Shown here in pieces: positions 9,201-17,299 of a stretch of 53,381 nucleotides of DNA. Below the pieces are notes generated by a model. That model was not told the origin of the DNA. It searched no databases and worked only from the letters and a program-made list of their open reading frames with translations. Numbering within the stretch: the first letter of the stretch is position 1; every line of letters begins with the position of its first letter. Location of the stretch: NCBI GenBank assembly GCA_019414725.1, contig DXLM01000011.1, positions 1-53,381 of the forward strand. Direction: 5' to 3'. This DNA is from Bacteroides sp. (GTDB taxonomy: Bacteria; Bacteroidota; Bacteroidia; Bacteroidales; Bacteroidaceae). The position numbers and the translations under genes were made by a program.

Positions 9201-9395
9201 AACCTTCAGATAGGTTACAATGTTCCTCAGAATTTTGCGAAGAAGATGAAAATGGAACGTTTACGCCTTTATTTAAGTGCACAGAACTTGCTTACTATTA
9301 AGAGTAAAGAATTTACAGGAGTTGATCCGGAAAATCCAAATTATGGTTATCCGATTCCTTTGAACTTAACTTTTGGTATTAATGTTAGCTTTTAA
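6291..9395 (+). CDS. SusC-like TonB-dependent fructan oligosaccharide transporter
   Basis: Outer-membrane TonB-dependent channel of the SusC family, first gene of the fructan locus. After a signal peptide (ends near VQAQ, residue 23) comes a carboxypeptidase-regulatory-like beta-sandwich (about 27-105) ending in the EVVVTGY SusC signature, then the plug (about 115-225, with IRIRGIGTLNNNDPLYIIDG) and a 22-strand-type barrel to an aromatic end (INVSF). The length of 1034 aa is typical. It should work with the SusD lipoprotein 26 bases downstream as a lidded importer powered by TonB. The assignment to fructan comes from the two GH32 genes, fructokinase and sensor in the same cluster, which matches the B. 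thetaiotaomicron levan locus (BT1754-BT1763). Confidence 0.93.
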   Translation: MESIKRTFLLALLFMVCMVVQAQSLQVSGTVVSKSDGEPVIGATILEQGTTNGTITDFDGKFSLTVKQGAEISISYIGFKSQVVKAQTVLNIVLAEDTEVLDEVVVTGYTTQRKADLTGAVSVVSMDDLSKQNENNPMKALQGRVPGMNITADGNPSGSTTIRIRGIGTLNNNDPLYIIDGVPTKGGMHELNGNDIESIQVLKDAASASIYGSRAANGVIIITTKKGKEGQLKINFDASVSASMYNNKMEVLNAEEYGQAMWQAYVNGGQDPNTNPLGYKYDWGYDSNGYPKLNSISMSRFLDSNNTVPSADTDWFDETTRTGVIQQYNVSVSNGSEKGSSFFSLGYYKNLGVIKDTDFERFSARMNSDYNLIGKVLTVGEHFTLNRTSEVQAPEGFLQNVLQFNPSLPVYDINGNYAGPVGGYPDRENPVARLDRNSDNRYTYWRMFGDAYINLNPFKGFNIRSTFGLDYSQKQQRIFTYPITEGNVANDKNAVEAKQEHWTKWMWNAVATYNLEVGKHRGDVMVGMELNREDDSWFSGYKEDYSILNPDYMWPNAGTGTAQAYGSGEGYSLVSFFGKLNYTYDDKYLFSLTVRRDGSSRFGKNNRYATFPSVSLGWRISNEKFMKELTWLNDLKIRASWGQTGNQEISNIARYTIYVPNYGVTESGGQSYGTSYDIAGTNGGSILQSGFKRNQIGNDDIKWETTTQTNLGFDFSLFDQTLYGSFDWFYKKATDILVQMAGIAAMGEGSTQWINAGEMENKGFELNLGYRNTTAFGLKYDLNGNISAYRNKITALPATVAANGTFGGNGVESVIGHPNGAQVGYVADGIFKSQAEIDNHATQEGAGLGRIRWRDLDGNGVINEKDQQWIYNPTPAFSYGLNIYLEYKNFDLTMFWQGVQGVDVISDLKKETDLWSGLNIGFLNKGKRVLDAWTPTNPDSDIPALSRDDVNNEKRVSTYFVENGSFLKLRNLQIGYNVPQNFAKKMKMERLRLYLSAQNLLTIKSKEFTGVDPENPNYGYPIPLNLTFGINVSF

Positions 9396-9421
9396 ATTGA
9401 AAAACTATTAAAACGAAAATT

Positions 9422-11155
9422 ATGAGAAATTTATTATATGCGACAGTTTTAGGTTTTGCGTTGGCTTGCTCTGGATGTTCTAGCTTTCTGGAAGACCAAG
9501 TGCCACAAGGAACTATCGATAACGAGCAGTTACAGAATCCCGCTTATGTAGACAATTTGGTTATTTCTGCTTATGCTGTGTGGATATCTGCGGAAGATAT
9601 TAACTCATCATTCTCTATGTGGAATTATGATGTGCGTTCGGATGATGCCTATAAAGGTGGAAACGGAACAGAAGATGGTGATGTTTTTCATGCATTGGAA
9701 ATTTCGCAAGGTGTCATGACTACTGCATGGAATATCAGTGATATGTGGCAGCGTTTGTATAATTGTATTTCTCGTGCTAATACGGCTTTACAGTTACTGA
9801 ATCAGCTTGATGAGAATACTTATCCACTAAAGCAGCAGCGAATTGCTGAGATGAAATTCTTACGTGGACATGGACACTTCTTGCTGAAGCAGTTGTACAA
9901 GCACATTGTTTTGGCAAACGATGAAAATCTTACTCCCGAAGAATATAATAATCTTTCTAACACAACTTATACAAATGATGAAAGCTGGCAGCAGATAGCA
10001 AATGATTTTCAGTTCGCTTATGATAATCTGCCGGATACACAAGCCGATAAAGGGCGTCCTACTAGAGCCGCAGCTGCAGCTTATTTGGCAAAGACTTATT
10101 TGTATAAGGCCTATCGTCAGGATAATCCTGAAAATAATGAGGTAACAAGTATTAGCACTGAAGACTTGGCAAAAGTAGTTCAGTATACTGAGAAGTCTAT
10201 TATGTCTGCTGGCGGATACGATTTAGAAGCTGATTTCCATAATAATTTCCGTCCGGAACCTCAGTATGAGAATGGATGTGAGTCATTGTGGGCTATGCAA
10301 TATTCTATGAATGACGGAACAAATAATGGTAATTGTAACTGGTCGTTTGGATTGATTGTTCCTAATATTCCAGGGGTGACAGATGGTGGTTGTGACTTTT
10401 ATAAACCAAGTCAGAATTTGGTAAATGCCTTTAGAACTGATATGGATGGTCATCCGTTATTTGATACCTTTAATAATAGTGATTATGATATTACAACTGA
10501 TAATGTAGACCCTCGTCTGTTTTTGACTGTAGGTATGCCTGGATTCCCATATGAATTTAATAAGAATTATATGATGGATAAATCTTCTACTTGGAGTCGT
10601 AGTAATGGTCTTTATGGTTATTATGTAACATTGAAGCACAATGTAGATCCAGATGGAGATTATTTGATAAAAGGTGGCTGGTGGGGTAGTCCTATGAATC
10701 ATATTGTTTTGCGTTATTCGGATGTTTTATTAATGCGTGCAGAGGCCTTGATTCAATTAAATGATGGTCGTCTTAATGAAGCAATTAGTCTGATTAATGA
10801 AGTTCGTAATCGTGCTGGTCAAAGTACTACTATGATTGCAGATTATCCTGCTGCTTATGGTGTTACTTTCTATGTGAAGCCTTATACGGGAACTTATACC
10901 AAGGATGAGGCTTTGAAGATGTTGAAATTTGAACGTCGTGTAGAATTGGCTATGGAAAGTGATCGTTTCTTCGATTTAGTACGTTGGGGGGAAGCCGATC
11001 AGGTCTTGAATAAATATTATGCAGAAGAAGCTGATAATTGTGCTATTTATTCAAATGCTTCGTTTACTAAAAATAAAAATGAATACTTGCCTATACCTTT
11101 TGCGCAGATAAGTGCTAGTAATGGTAATTATACACAGAATTGTGGCGGCTGGTAA
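9422..11155 (+). CDS. SusD-like surface glycan-binding lipoprotein
   Basis: SusD-family lipoprotein that lids the SusC channel and captures fructan oligosaccharides at the cell surface. The lipobox is ACSGC, followed by SSFLEDQ, an acidic stretch of the kind that exports lipoproteins to the surface in Bacteroidota. Family features include the N-terminal SusD segment with RANTALQLLNQL, the motif AYLAKTYLYKAY in the TPR-like part, and the C-terminal ERRVELAMESDRFFDLVRWGEA signature. Length (577 aa) is normal. It ends with CGGW, a usual SusD-type ending. The gene sits 26 bases after susC and 21 bases before the DUF4960 gene. Confidence 0.93.
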   Translation: MRNLLYATVLGFALACSGCSSFLEDQVPQGTIDNEQLQNPAYVDNLVISAYAVWISAEDINSSFSMWNYDVRSDDAYKGGNGTEDGDVFHALEISQGVMTTAWNISDMWQRLYNCISRANTALQLLNQLDENTYPLKQQRIAEMKFLRGHGHFLLKQLYKHIVLANDENLTPEEYNNLSNTTYTNDESWQQIANDFQFAYDNLPDTQADKGRPTRAAAAAYLAKTYLYKAYRQDNPENNEVTSISTEDLAKVVQYTEKSIMSAGGYDLEADFHNNFRPEPQYENGCESLWAMQYSMNDGTNNGNCNWSFGLIVPNIPGVTDGGCDFYKPSQNLVNAFRTDMDGHPLFDTFNNSDYDITTDNVDPRLFLTVGMPGFPYEFNKNYMMDKSSTWSRSNGLYGYYVTLKHNVDPDGDYLIKGGWWGSPMNHIVLRYSDVLLMRAEALIQLNDGRLNEAISLINEVRNRAGQSTTMIADYPAAYGVTFYVKPYTGTYTKDEALKMLKFERRVELAMESDRFFDLVRWGEADQVLNKYYAEEADNCAIYSNASFTKNKNEYLPIPFAQISASNGNYTQNCGGW

Positions 11156-11176
11156 TTTAATTGTAAATCTTAATAA

Positions 11177-12592
11177 ATGAATATTATGAATGCAATAAAA
11201 TATATTAATAAAGTTTTTTTCATCCTTCTCTCTTTGGCTTTTGTTGCAGGATGCGATGATGATAATACGTCAGATCTTCAGTTGAACGGGCGAACTTGGC
11301 TGAATACATTGCAACTCGATGAATATCAGGGAGTCATTGATAATTCGACTAAAACTGTCGTAGTAGGAGTACCTGTCGATTATAATACAGATGCCATGAA
11401 GGTAACGGCAATTGAAGTTTCCGATGGTGCTGAAGCTTCAATGAAGGTTGGAGATATTGCCAATTTCTCTTTTCCTCAAACGATAAAAGTAACAAATGGT
11501 GATGCTTATTTAGATTATACTGTTACGGTAAAGCATGATGAAGCTAGAATTACATCATTTAAATTGAATAATGAGTATACTGGTATTATTGATGAAGAAA
11601 ATCATTCTATTTTGGTACGTGTACCGACGAGTATCGATATTACTAGTCTTATACCTACGGTTGAAACAACCCAAGGAGCAATGGTTTCTCCAGCTTCAGG
11701 ACAAGCTGTTGATTTTACAAGTCCAGTAGAGTTTACAGTTACTTATCAGAGTGCAGTTGCTGTTTATGTTGTAACTGTTGTACAGTCTGATTCTCCTAGT
11801 GCTGTATATGTAGGTTTGGCTTCTTCTATAGATGAACTAAATGCAGAAGAAAAAGAAGCTGCTAACTGGATGTTGAAGAATATTCCTAATGCTCAGTACC
11901 TCTCATTTGAAGATGTTCGAACCGGAAGAGTTGATTTAAATGATTGCAAGGTTATGTGGTGGCATCTGCATATCGATGGAGGTATCGATTCAATGGATAA
12001 ATTTGAAGCTGCTGCCCCGAGTGCTGTACAAGCAGTTTCGAAGGTAAAAGAATTTTATGAAAATGGAGGTAGCTTGTTATTGACTCGTTATGCATCGTTC
12101 TATGCAGCTAAGCTGGGTATTACCAAGGATGGAAATGCTCCTAATAACTGTTGGGGACAGTCGGAAGAGACAGGTGAAATAACTACAGGTCCTTGGAGCT
12201 TCTTTGTAACCAATCATGAAACTCATCCTCTTTATGAAGGTGTGGATATATCAACGATTGATGGTAAAAAGGGAATTTATATGTGTGATGCAGGCTACCG
12301 GATAACTAATAGTACTGCTCAGTGGCACATCGGTTCCGATTGGGGAGGATATGAAGAACTGAATAGCTGGGAAACAAGTCATGGTGGTGTAAGTCTAGGA
12401 TATGGCGGTGATGGTGCCGTAGTTGTTTGGGAATACCTTTCAAGTGAAACGACTGGTGGAGTACTTTGTATCGGTTCTGGATGTTATGATTGGTATTCTT
12501 ATGGAGTAGATACTTCAGCAGATTCATATCATGGTAATGTTGCAAAGATTACTCAGAATGCAATTAATTATTTAACAAGTGAATCAAAATAA
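11177..12592 (+). CDS. DUF4960 surface lipoprotein, SusE-position fructan-binding protein
   Basis: Predicted fructan-binding surface lipoprotein in the place occupied by the levan-binding protein BT1761 in B. thetaiotaomicron. The lipobox is FVAGC followed by DDDNTSD, a strong surface-export type signal. Residues about 40-125 and 128-205 look like two related beta-sandwich repeats (each with a QGVIDNST/TGIIDEEN segment and ending in a YTVTVK/YVVTVV strand), of the DUF5018 type. From about 210 onward lies the DUF4960 domain, which resembles a flavodoxin-like or glutamine-amidotransferase fold without an obvious catalytic triad. Translation may start at 11177 or at the second ATG, 11186. It probably tethers polymer for the neighbouring GH32 lipoprotein; this role is inferred from position and family. 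Confidence 0.8.
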   Translation: MNIMNAIKYINKVFFILLSLAFVAGCDDDNTSDLQLNGRTWLNTLQLDEYQGVIDNSTKTVVVGVPVDYNTDAMKVTAIEVSDGAEASMKVGDIANFSFPQTIKVTNGDAYLDYTVTVKHDEARITSFKLNNEYTGIIDEENHSILVRVPTSIDITSLIPTVETTQGAMVSPASGQAVDFTSPVEFTVTYQSAVAVYVVTVVQSDSPSAVYVGLASSIDELNAEEKEAANWMLKNIPNAQYLSFEDVRTGRVDLNDCKVMWWHLHIDGGIDSMDKFEAAAPSAVQAVSKVKEFYENGGSLLLTRYASFYAAKLGITKDGNAPNNCWGQSEETGEITTGPWSFFVTNHETHPLYEGVDISTIDGKKGIYMCDAGYRITNSTAQWHIGSDWGGYEELNSWETSHGGVSLGYGGDGAVVVWEYLSSETTGGVLCIGSGCYDWYSYGVDTSADSYHGNVAKITQNAINYLTSESK

Positions 12593-12601
12593 AAATTAAA
12601 T

Positions 12602-12673
12602 AATGATTGTCCGATAAAAGAATTTTAGAAATTCAGATATTTGGAATATGTAAAATGTTTATCGGACAACATT
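12602..12673 (+). other. Structured intercistronic element between the DUF4960 and GH32 genes
   Basis: A 12-bp perfect stem (TTGTCCGATAAA at 12607-12618 with TTTATCGGACAA at 12658-12669) extends by four more pairs across one bulged base. The 39-base interior holds two small hairpins: GAATTT/AAATTC (12620-12634) and ATATT/AATAT (12637-12649). It is followed by an A run, not a T run, so it does not look like a plain terminator. Confidence 0.7.
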
Positions 12674-12691
12674 AAAAAAATAATGTAATTT

Positions 12692-14284
12692 ATGAAAACA
12701 ATGATATATTCTTTAGCTTTAGCTGCATTCATGTCATTAGGTAGTTGCAATGATAATGATGATCCTATATTGACACAGAAAGACTGGGATGGCACTGCAA
12801 CATATTTTGCTTCAACAGATGAACAGTTTACTACTTATTATAAACCGTATGTTGGTTATGCAGGCGATCCGATGCCGTTTTATGATCCGATAGAACAGAA
12901 TTTTAAGATTTTGTATTTGCAGGAATTTCGTCCTAATCAGGAGGCAACATATCATCCTATTTGGGGAGTAAGTACAAAAAATGTAGACTCATACCAGTCT
13001 TTGGGGGAAGTGATTTCTACTGGTAATGCGTCGGAAGCTGATGCTGCAATAGGTACGGGTAGTACGATATATAATGATTCTGAAAAGTTATATTATACTT
13101 TTTATACAGGACATACTGCCAACCAAGAAGTTGTGATGATGGCAACTTCTTCTGACTTTAAGACATGGACGAAAAGCAAGATATTTTATTTGCAGGGAAA
13201 TGACTATGGATACAGTGTTAAGGATTTCCGCGATCCGTTTGTCTTCAAAGGTGATGATGGTATTTATCATATGATTGTTTCTACTATGCAGGGAACAAAA
13301 GGCGTTTTGGCAGAATTTGTTTCTTCTGATTTGAAGTCTTGGGAACACAAAGGTGTATTTATGTCAATGATGTGGGATCGCTTCTATGAATGTCCAGATG
13401 TCTTTAAGATGGGTGACTGGTGGTATTTGGTTTACTCAGAAAAGCATGTAGCAATCCGTAAAGTCCAATATTTTAAAGGACGTACGCTGGATGAACTGAA
13501 GGCATGTACGGTTAATGACGCTGGTAAATGGCCTGATGATCATGAAGGTCTTTTGGACTCTCGTGCTTTCTATGCAGGAAAAACTGCTTCAGATGGTATT
13601 AATCGTTATATTTGGGGCTGGTGTCCAACTCGTGAAGGTAATAACAATACAGCTGTCGGAGCTGAGCCGAATGAACCTCAATGGGCTGGTAACTTGGTTG
13701 CTCACCGTATCATCCAGCATGAAGACGGTAGTTTATCATTGGGTAGCATACAAGGTATTGATAATAAATTTACTACTGTTTCATCGTTGAAGGTTATGGC
13801 TAAAAGTGAAAACGGAGTAAGTGAAAACGGAGTAAGTGAAAACGCAGGTAAGTATGTATTGACTGGAAATTCTTTCGTTTTATTCAATCGTTTGAACGTT
13901 GCTAATAAGATTTCCTTTACTGTAAAAGCTACTGATAAAACAGATAAGTTTGGTTTCTCTTTTGCCCGTGGTACTGATTCGAAGAAGTATTACTCTATTA
14001 TTGTAAATCCAGAAGATAACGGTAACAAGAAAAAACTGAACTTTGAAGAACAAGGAGAAGAAGGTATGGGATTTGTTGCTGGAATTGACGGATACCTGTT
14101 CAATACTCCTGCCGATAATGAATATCATGTAACTGTTTATACAGACAATTCTGTTTGTGTTGTTTATATCAATGACAATGTAGCCTATACGAATCGTATT
14201 TATGGTACACAGAAGAACTGCTGGTCTATAAATAGTTATGAGGGAACCATTGAAGTTAGCAATATTGAAGTAAGTTATTATTAA
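12692..14284 (+). CDS. GH32-type surface fructanase lipoprotein
   Basis: Predicted fructan hydrolase of the GH32/43/68 five-bladed propeller group, in the position of the endo-levanase BT1760. The N-terminus has a lipobox (LGSC) followed by acidic NDNDD, suggesting surface display. Likely catalytic residues are Asp59 in AGDPMPF (nucleophile, replacing the usual WMNDPNG context), Asp181 in FRDP (transition-state stabilizer) and Glu233 in YECPD (acid/base). The propeller covers about 45-360; a Ser/Glu/Asn-rich linker with a repeated SENGV unit (about 373-385) leads to a C-terminal beta-sandwich (about 388-530). Surface GH32 enzymes in such loci cut polymer into oligosaccharides for SusCD. Levan versus inulin preference cannot be read from sequence. 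The untypical first motif fits divergent (DUF4975-like) GH32 members. Confidence 0.82.
   Translation: MKTMIYSLALAAFMSLGSCNDNDDPILTQKDWDGTATYFASTDEQFTTYYKPYVGYAGDPMPFYDPIEQNFKILYLQEFRPNQEATYHPIWGVSTKNVDSYQSLGEVISTGNASEADAAIGTGSTIYNDSEKLYYTFYTGHTANQEVVMMATSSDFKTWTKSKIFYLQGNDYGYSVKDFRDPFVFKGDDGIYHMIVSTMQGTKGVLAEFVSSDLKSWEHKGVFMSMMWDRFYECPDVFKMGDWWYLVYSEKHVAIRKVQYFKGRTLDELKACTVNDAGKWPDDHEGLLDSRAFYAGKTASDGINRYIWGWCPTREGNNNTAVGAEPNEPQWAGNLVAHRIIQHEDGSLSLGSIQGIDNKFTTVSSLKVMAKSENGVSENGVSENAGKYVLTGNSFVLFNRLNVANKISFTVKATDKTDKFGFSFARGTDSKKYYSIIVNPEDNGNKKKLNFEEQGEEGMGFVAGIDGYLFNTPADNEYHVTVYTDNSVCVVYINDNVAYTNRIYGTQKNCWSINSYEGTIEVSNIEVSYY
13805..13844 (+). repeat. 15-bp in-frame tandem repeat in the GH32 linker
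   Basis: Two exact copies of a 15-base unit (13805-13819, 13820-13834) and 10 bases of a third encode SENGV-SENGV-SEN between the catalytic propeller and the C-terminal sandwich. Copy-number change would keep the frame. Confidence 0.9.
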
Positions 14285-14294
14285 TCTAATTATT

Positions 14295-16103
14295 ATGAGT
14301 TTGAATTTTTCGTCAAAAAAAAGTTTGTTAGCTATTGCACTAGGACTCTCACTGACTGTTCAAGGTGCAGAGAACAGCATGGTTGTCAAGCATTTAGCTA
14401 ATGAACAGAATATCATTCTTTTGGATTCGGTGAAGAAGTTTTTACTTCTTCCCGTTCAAGAGAATGCACCTGAAGGTAAGGTTAACATTGTTGTTAATAA
14501 TGAATTGCAGTTGGGACAAAACATAAATGTTCGTCTGGCTCGTGAAAAAGTTGATTATTATGTGCCATTAGATTTATCTGCTTACCAGGGAAAAACAATC
14601 TCAATTGATGTTACGGGTATGCCTTCTTCATCATTGTGCTGGAAGGAGATAAAGCTTTCCGATACGTTCGATTCTTCAAATCGTGAAACTTACCGTCCTG
14701 TTTATCATCATACTCCAATGTATGGATGGATGAACGATCCGAATGGAATGTTTTATAAAGATGGAGTGTATCATTTGTATTTCCAATATAATCCTTATGG
14801 TTCGATGTGGGGAAATATGACTTGGGGACATTCTACAAGTACAGATTTGACTCATTGGACGTATGAAGGCACAGCTATTGTTCCTGACGCATGGGGAGCT
14901 ATTTTCAGTGGTTCTTGTGTTGTCGATAAAGATAATACTGCTGGTTTTGGAAAAGGAGCTGTTGTCGCTTTTTATACATCTGCAAAATCTACTCCGTGGG
15001 GAGATATCCAGTCACAAAGTATGGCGTATAGTTTAGATAACGGTAAGACTTTTATTAAATATGAACATAATCCGATACTGACTTCGACTGAGCGTGATTT
15101 CCGTGATCCGAAGGTTTTCTGGTATGCTCCGGGAAAACATTGGGTGATGATGTTGGCTGTAGGACAGGAAATGCAGATATATTCATCTGGCAATTTGAAA
15201 GTATGGAAGAAGGAAAGTAGTTTTGGGGCAATGCAAGGCGCGCATGGTGGTGTATGGGAATGTCCAGATCTGGTAGAACTTCCGATTGAAGGAACAAAAG
15301 AGAAAAAATGGGTATTGATTTGTAATCTGAATCCTGGAGGACCTTTTGGAGGCAGTGCTGCTCAGTATTTTGTTGGTTCGTTCGATGGTAAGAAATTTGT
15401 GAATGAATCACCAACTCAGACCAAATGGCTTGATTGGGGAAAAGATAATTATGCAACTGTTACGTGGAGTAATGCTCCTGCTGGCCGTTGTATAGCATTG
15501 GGTTGGATGAGTAACTGGCAGTATGCAAATAATGTTCCTACTACACAATATCGTAGTGCGAATACAATTGCGCGTGACCTGACACTTTATAGAGTAGGAA
15601 ATGAACTGTATCTGAAAAGTAAACCTTCACCTGAAATAGAGAAAGCAAGAGTCGAAAAGGTGGATAAGTCTTCTTTCAAGGTTGCCGGAAAATACGAAAT
15701 TGAAAGCTTGCTGAGAGATAATGACGGTGCTTATGAAATTGAGATGACGATTGAGAATGCCGGGGCTTCGAAAATGGCTTTCTGCTTGATGAATGCAAAG
15801 GGAGAAAAGGTTTCTATGTATTATGATGTGTTGCGTAAGCAGTTTGCTATGGACCGTAGTCAGAGTGGAGCTGTAGATTTTAGTCGCGATTTTCCGGCTC
15901 TAACAGTAGCACCTGTTGATAATGCGGAAAAAATTCATTTACGTCTGTTTGTTGACCGCTGTAGTGTTGAGGCTTTTGGTGAAAACGGAAGGTATGCCAT
16001 GACGAATCTGGTTTTTCCATCTGATACATATAATAAGATGACCTTTGAGTCGGATAAGAAGAGTTTTATAGTAAAATCATTAAAAATTTATAGATTAAAA
16101 TAA
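14295..16103 (+). CDS. GH32 exo-beta-fructosidase (levanase/inulinase type)
   Basis: Canonical GH32 enzyme releasing fructose from fructan oligosaccharides. It has an ordinary signal peptide (cleavage near VQGA, residue 24) and no lipobox, so it is expected in the periplasm. A beta-rich N-terminal segment (about 30-120) precedes the propeller. The three signature acids are clear: Asp148 in WMNDPNG (nucleophile), Asp271 in FRDPK (stabilizer) and Glu322 in WECPDL (acid/base). The C-terminal beta-sandwich runs from about 445 to 602 and carries the family segment DRCSVEAFGENGR. It starts 10 bases after the previous gene and ends 6 bases before the transporter gene. It corresponds to BT1759-type enzymes; free fructose would then feed the transporter, kinase and sensor. 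Confidence 0.93.
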   Translation: MSLNFSSKKSLLAIALGLSLTVQGAENSMVVKHLANEQNIILLDSVKKFLLLPVQENAPEGKVNIVVNNELQLGQNINVRLAREKVDYYVPLDLSAYQGKTISIDVTGMPSSSLCWKEIKLSDTFDSSNRETYRPVYHHTPMYGWMNDPNGMFYKDGVYHLYFQYNPYGSMWGNMTWGHSTSTDLTHWTYEGTAIVPDAWGAIFSGSCVVDKDNTAGFGKGAVVAFYTSAKSTPWGDIQSQSMAYSLDNGKTFIKYEHNPILTSTERDFRDPKVFWYAPGKHWVMMLAVGQEMQIYSSGNLKVWKKESSFGAMQGAHGGVWECPDLVELPIEGTKEKKWVLICNLNPGGPFGGSAAQYFVGSFDGKKFVNESPTQTKWLDWGKDNYATVTWSNAPAGRCIALGWMSNWQYANNVPTTQYRSANTIARDLTLYRVGNELYLKSKPSPEIEKARVEKVDKSSFKVAGKYEIESLLRDNDGAYEIEMTIENAGASKMAFCLMNAKGEKVSMYYDVLRKQFAMDRSQSGAVDFSRDFPALTVAPVDNAEKIHLRLFVDRCSVEAFGENGRYAMTNLVFPSDTYNKMTFESDKKSFIVKSLKIYRLK

Positions 16104-16109
16104 GTAGCT

Positions 16110-17270
16110 ATGACTAGTCATCAACTGAAGTACGCGAAATTAGTTCCCATTATGCTCTGCTTCTTTGCCATGGGCTTTGTTGATTTGGTGGGAATTGCAT
16201 CAAACTATGTAAAGGCTGATTTGAATCTGACAGATTCGGAGGCTAATATCTTTCCTTCACTGGTATTTTTCTGGTTTCTGATATTTTCTGTACCTACGGG
16301 TATTCTGATGAATAAAATCGGACGAAAGAAAACGGTAATGCTTAGTCTGGTGGTGACTTTTGTGTCGCTTCTGATACCTGTTTTTGGAGATAACTACGGT
16401 GTTATGCTCTGTTCTTTCTCACTGTTGGGTATAGGAAATGCCTTGATGCAGACTTCGCTCAATCCGCTGTTGAGCAATATTATTTCGGGCGATAAACTTG
16501 CCAGCTCACTTACATTCGGGCAGTTTGTCAAAGCAATTGCTTCTTTCCTTGCTCCTTATATTGCGATGTGGGGAGCTACTCAGGCAATGCCGACATTCGG
16601 ATTAGGATGGCGTGTGCTGTTCCCTGTATACATGGTAATAGCTGTAATAGCTGTTCTTTGGTTGGGAGCAACTCCTATTGAAGAAGAAAAACCGGATAAG
16701 GCTTCAGGTTTTGTAAGTTGTCTGAAACTTTTGGGAAGTCCGTTTATTTTGCTTTGCTTCCTGGGTATCATGTGCCATGTAGGTATCGATGTAGGAACCA
16801 ATACTACTGCTCCTAAAATTTTGATGGAACGTCTGGGCATGACACTCGATGAGGCAGGTTTTGCTACCAGTCTGTATTTTATATTCCGTACGCTGGGATG
16901 TTTCTCAGGAGCTATCATCTTGCAGAAGGTTTCTGCACGCTCGTTCTTCGTTGTTAGTGTAATCTGTATGCTGCTTGCGATGGCGGGATTATTTGTATCG
17001 GATGCCGAAGCTGTTATTTACACAGCCATTGCACTGATCGGATTTGGTAACTCTAATATTTTCTCTATTATCTTCTCACAGGCGTTGCTTGCTGTACCCG
17101 AAAAGAAAAATGAAATTTCCGGATTGATGATCATGGGATTGTTCGGAGGGACAGTATTCCCGCTGTTTATGGGATTTGCCAGTGATGCTATGGGACAGGA
17201 TGGAGCTGTAGCCGTAATGACGGTCGGTGTTATTTATTTGCTGTTCTACACCTTGAAAATTAAAAAGTAA
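16110..17270 (+). CDS. MFS sugar transporter, probable fructose importer
   Basis: Major facilitator superfamily protein (386 aa, about 12 hydrophobic segments) resembling the glucose/galactose/fucose:H+ symporter group. The loop after helix 2 carries MNKIGRKKTVM, a variant of the MFS motif GxxxDRxGRR. In the matching B. thetaiotaomicron locus, BT1758 is the inner-membrane fructose transporter. Its place between the periplasmic GH32 gene and the fructokinase, with gaps of 6 and 29 bases, supports uptake of monomeric fructose across the inner membrane. Confidence 0.87.
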   Translation: MTSHQLKYAKLVPIMLCFFAMGFVDLVGIASNYVKADLNLTDSEANIFPSLVFFWFLIFSVPTGILMNKIGRKKTVMLSLVVTFVSLLIPVFGDNYGVMLCSFSLLGIGNALMQTSLNPLLSNIISGDKLASSLTFGQFVKAIASFLAPYIAMWGATQAMPTFGLGWRVLFPVYMVIAVIAVLWLGATPIEEEKPDKASGFVSCLKLLGSPFILLCFLGIMCHVGIDVGTNTTAPKILMERLGMTLDEAGFATSLYFIFRTLGCFSGAIILQKVSARSFFVVSVICMLLAMAGLFVSDAEAVIYTAIALIGFGNSNIFSIIFSQALLAVPEKKNEISGLMIMGLFGGTVFPLFMGFASDAMGQDGAVAVMTVGVIYLLFYTLKIKK

Positions 17271-17299
17271 TGTCTAACTTTGATAACAGAAACTAGAAT

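Noticed and set aside
12602..12673. Ordinary intrinsic terminator inside the fructan operon
   Set aside because: The stem is followed by an A run on the coding strand, not Ts, and the interior is itself folded.
15055..15456. Minus-strand 133-codon frame inside the GH32 gene
   Set aside because: Antisense shadow of the catalytic propeller; composition is His/Ser/Pro-rich and not protein-like.
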